Of a stretch of DNA of 64,000 nt, positions 62,682 through 64,000 are shown piece after piece. A program made the translations under genes and the position numbers. This DNA comes from Subtercola boreus (GTDB lineage: Bacteria > Actinomycetota > Actinomycetes > Actinomycetales > Microbacteriaceae), in assembly GCF_003399625.1 (NCBI RefSeq), contig NZ_NBXA01000022.1, positions 124,001-188,000 on the forward strand. Reading direction: 5' to 3'. The stretch's first letter is position 1. Every line of letters starts with the position of its first letter. The notes beneath the pieces are model-generated. The model was not told where the DNA came from. It made no database searches and worked only from the letters and a program-made list of their open reading frames with translations.

Positions 62682-63128
62682 CTAGCTCGGATCCCACTCC
62701 AGGCCCGCGAACGAGTCCCCGATGACCTGAACGGCCGGGTCGCCGATCTTCACATATGAATCCGAGGGGCTCAGGTCCTGTTGGAGACGTCGCTCAGAGG
62801 TCCGAAGTGTCTCCTGGCGATCCTCGCCAGTACCAAACGCAAAACCAAGCGCGGATATCGAGGTCCCTCGGCTCTTTATGGTGCGGAAAGTCCGACCGAC
62901 AGCCACCTTCGGCTTGACGTCGACGATCTTGACGAAAGTCTTCGCCAGCTCGACCGAGTCGAGAATCTCGCCCGTATCCGGGTCCTTGATGTCCGCACCT
63001 CTTGGGCTCAGAATCGCAAAGCGCATTCCGATTCGGACACCCTGTAAAGAGCCGCGATTGATCACAAGATCCTGCTCTGTCAGTATCTGAGCGACCTTTC
63101 CTTCGATCCGATCCTCGGTGTCAGTCAT
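62682..63128 (-). CDS. Element protein with an OB-like domain
   Basis: A 148-residue protein starting at ATG 63128, with GAGGAAGGA upstream and an eight-base overlap with the preceding gene. EGKVAQILTEQDLVINRGSL and VRIGMRFAILSPRG resemble the OB-like ends of FlgT-type domains, suggesting a nucleic-acid- or peptide-binding role. No catalytic residues seen. It is the third gene in the minus-strand run behind the replacement gene, so it may be under the captured host promoter. Confidence 0.55.
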   Translation of the reverse strand: MTDTEDRIEGKVAQILTEQDLVINRGSLQGVRIGMRFAILSPRGADIKDPDTGEILDSVELAKTFVKIVDVKPKVAVGRTFRTIKSRGTSISALGFAFGTGEDRQETLRTSERRLQQDLSPSDSYVKIGDPAVQVIGDSFAGLEWDPS

Positions 63129-63585
63129 TGCGTCCTTCCTCAATTGCTCGCAGTACCGCCGGGTGTAGGTTCGACCAGTCCTCGACGCTTTCGACGAGAT
63201 CCTCTTCGATGAAGCTGAGAGCGGTGCTCAACTCGCCGAGGGTATCGGCCTTCGCCCGCGCAGCGACCTCGTCGTTTCCGCGCTCGGCCATAAGCCTGGC
63301 GGAATTGATGCGAGTGGAGATCTTTAGAAGGCGCCTGAGCGCGATCTTCACCGCCTCCGGCTCTGCCCGATCTTTTTTCGCGAATGCCCAAATGCTTCCG
63401 CCCTGGAACACAGCCGCTACCAACACGAGAAAGGCGCTCTGAGCGCCTGAGGGAGGCTGGTCACTGCCGCCCGCAAACGCTAGAACCACGGTCGCTCCAA
63501 GACCGACCGCGAGAGAGAAAGATCCTCCTATGGCATATCGGTGCTTGCTCCAGCCCGAAACTACTGTGCCCCATCGATTCCCCAC
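63121..63585 (-). CDS. Element membrane protein with a coiled-coil tail
   Basis: A 154-residue protein starting at GTG 63585, 19 bases after the thiamine-binding copy. Two membrane spans (about residues 17-37 and 47-70) are followed by a Lys/Arg/Glu-rich helix that forms a coiled coil (RRLLKISTRINSARLMAERG). No known family. Its place after the gene copy suggests co-transcription from the host promoter. Confidence 0.6.
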   Translation of the reverse strand: MGNRWGTVVSGWSKHRYAIGGSFSLAVGLGATVVLAFAGGSDQPPSGAQSAFLVLVAAVFQGGSIWAFAKKDRAEPEAVKIALRRLLKISTRINSARLMAERGNDEVAARAKADTLGELSTALSFIEEDLVESVEDWSNLHPAVLRAIEEGRND

Positions 63586-63604
63586 AATCCGATGGTATCG
63601 GGCT

Positions 63605-63904
63605 CTAGCCGAGCGCCTCTTCGAGCCGGTCGAGTTTCGAAGTCAGCTCACCAGAGTAGCCAGGCCGAATGTCGGCCTTCAGCACAAGAGACACGCGCGA
63701 CCCGTACTCTCCGACCGCCTCGGTCGCCCGGCGAATGACGTCGAACACTTCCGCCCACTCTCCCTCGATCGTCGTAAACATCGAGTCGGTGTGGTTCGGG
63801 AGCCCGCTCTCGCGAACGATACGCACTGCGGCAGCGACGGCGTCGTGGACTGACCCGTCGGCGCGGCCGTCGCCGCTCGGCGCCACTGAAAATGCAACTA
63901 GCAT
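63605..63904 (-). CDS. Element-borne complete thiamine-binding protein (MTH1187/DUF77 family)
   Basis: A 99-residue protein of the usual family length. Start ATG 63904 has GGAG six bases upstream; a TTG at 63916 is an alternative. It contains MLVAFSVAPSGDG, the strongly conserved ESGLPNHTDSMFTTIEGEW, and ADIRPGYSGELTSKLDRLEE. The family binds thiamine or its precursors in a ferredoxin-like fold. It is a diverged replacement of the disrupted host gene. The ATG overlaps the stop of the truncated host frame (ATGCTAG), so it may be translated by coupling. Confidence 0.88.
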   Translation of the reverse strand: MLVAFSVAPSGDGRADGSVHDAVAAAVRIVRESGLPNHTDSMFTTIEGEWAEVFDVIRRATEAVGEYGSRVSLVLKADIRPGYSGELTSKLDRLEEALG

Positions 63905-64000
63905 GCCATTCTCCAATGTCCTTCTTCTGCTAACGTGCCCTCGATCGTGGTGAACATCGAGTCGGTGTGGTTCGGCAGGCCCGATTCCCGCACCACGCGC
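63898..64000 (-). pseudogene. 5' part of the host thiamine-binding gene, truncated at attR (start outside window)
   Basis: Reading from the right edge, the host frame gives RVVRESGLPNHTDSMFTTIEG, then crosses the junction and adds TLAEEGHWRMAC from element DNA before the TAG at 63898-63900. It is the missing N-terminal half of the gene at 52993-53158. The transcript should continue into the element. Confidence 0.85.
63938..63943. other. attR core (right end of the element)
   Basis: CCCTCG identical to 53153-53158. From here to the right edge the DNA belongs to the host gene. The related segment in the element's own copy reads CTCCCTCGATCGT, so a similar core exists inside the element (about 63762-63772). 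Confidence 0.8.

Larger units (their letters stand above)
53153..63943. mobile_element. 10.8-kb integrative element inserted in the thiamine-binding protein gene
   Basis: The limits come from the host sequence: the two halves of one gene are separated by 10,785 bases with a shared 6-bp core. Inside are a large serine recombinase at the left end, and a full copy of the target gene at the right end. Internal GC and codon use are more varied than the flanks, lowest in 57.2-60.5 kb. There is no capsid, portal, tail, relaxase, partition or replicase gene that I recognise, so it is neither a complete prophage nor a typical ICE. A phage satellite or an integrated defence island is suggested by the terminase-like and AbiJ-like genes. 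Confidence 0.88.

Noticed and set aside
53153-63943. Complete prophage
   Set aside because: Only a TerS-like protein is phage-like; there is no large terminase, portal, capsid or tail gene, and 10.8 kb is too small.

Overview
The window is high-GC DNA from an actinobacterium. Gene order (lysA-hom-thrC-thrB, rho, prfA-prmC-tsaC-MraY-type transferase, an AtpI-like gene, atpBEFHAGDC) and protein character fit the Microbacteriaceae. This is inferred from synteny and family knowledge, not from a search. Most genes are chromosomal housekeeping genes.

Layout. 1-6.9 kb: edge of a PP2C phosphatase gene, an Lrp regulator with an amine aminotransferase and a PuuB-like amine oxidase, a CPBP membrane protease of atypical composition, pdxH, and the repair pair ogt/tag. 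6.9-30.4 kb, minus strand: yaaA, the whole ATP synthase operon, the MraY-type transferase, translation-termination and tRNA-modification genes, rho with a very large low-complexity arm, the aspartate-family amino acid genes, a DUF2993-type protein and argS. 30.4-45.7 kb: transglutaminase, tRNA-Arg(CCG), an SGNH lipoprotein, an ECF sigma unit, a GATase/ureohydrolase pair, oxidoreductases, a siderophore-interacting-protein domain under two iron boxes, amidase, ung, an S51 peptidase, a phosphoribosyltransferase and an SDR. 45.8-52.9 kb: metY-metX, a three-gene histidine kinase/membrane protein/LuxR regulator set and an MFS exporter.

53.15-63.94 kb is the most interesting part: a 10.8-kb integrated element with both ends visible. 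A large serine recombinase lies just inside the left end. The target is a host gene for an MTH1187-type thiamine-binding protein. Its 3' half is left at 52.99-53.16 kb and its 5' half runs off the right edge of the window; both junctions share the 6-bp sequence CCCTCG. The element carries its own complete, diverged copy of the target gene immediately inside the right end. Its start codon overlaps the stop codon of the truncated host reading frame. The element therefore appears to replace the gene it breaks and to take over the host promoter, which may also drive two element genes behind it.

Element cargo: an AbiJ_NTD4-type abortive-infection protein, a 5'-truncated DNA/RNA non-specific endonuclease, a P27-like small terminase subunit, a zinc-finger protein, a large inverted repeat built from TGACG/CGTCA words that may be an origin or operator, lipoproteins (one with a C10 tract and an in-frame amber codon), and several unknown small proteins. 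No capsid, portal, tail, relaxase or replicase gene was recognised. A phage satellite or defence island is the best working description, but it is an inference.
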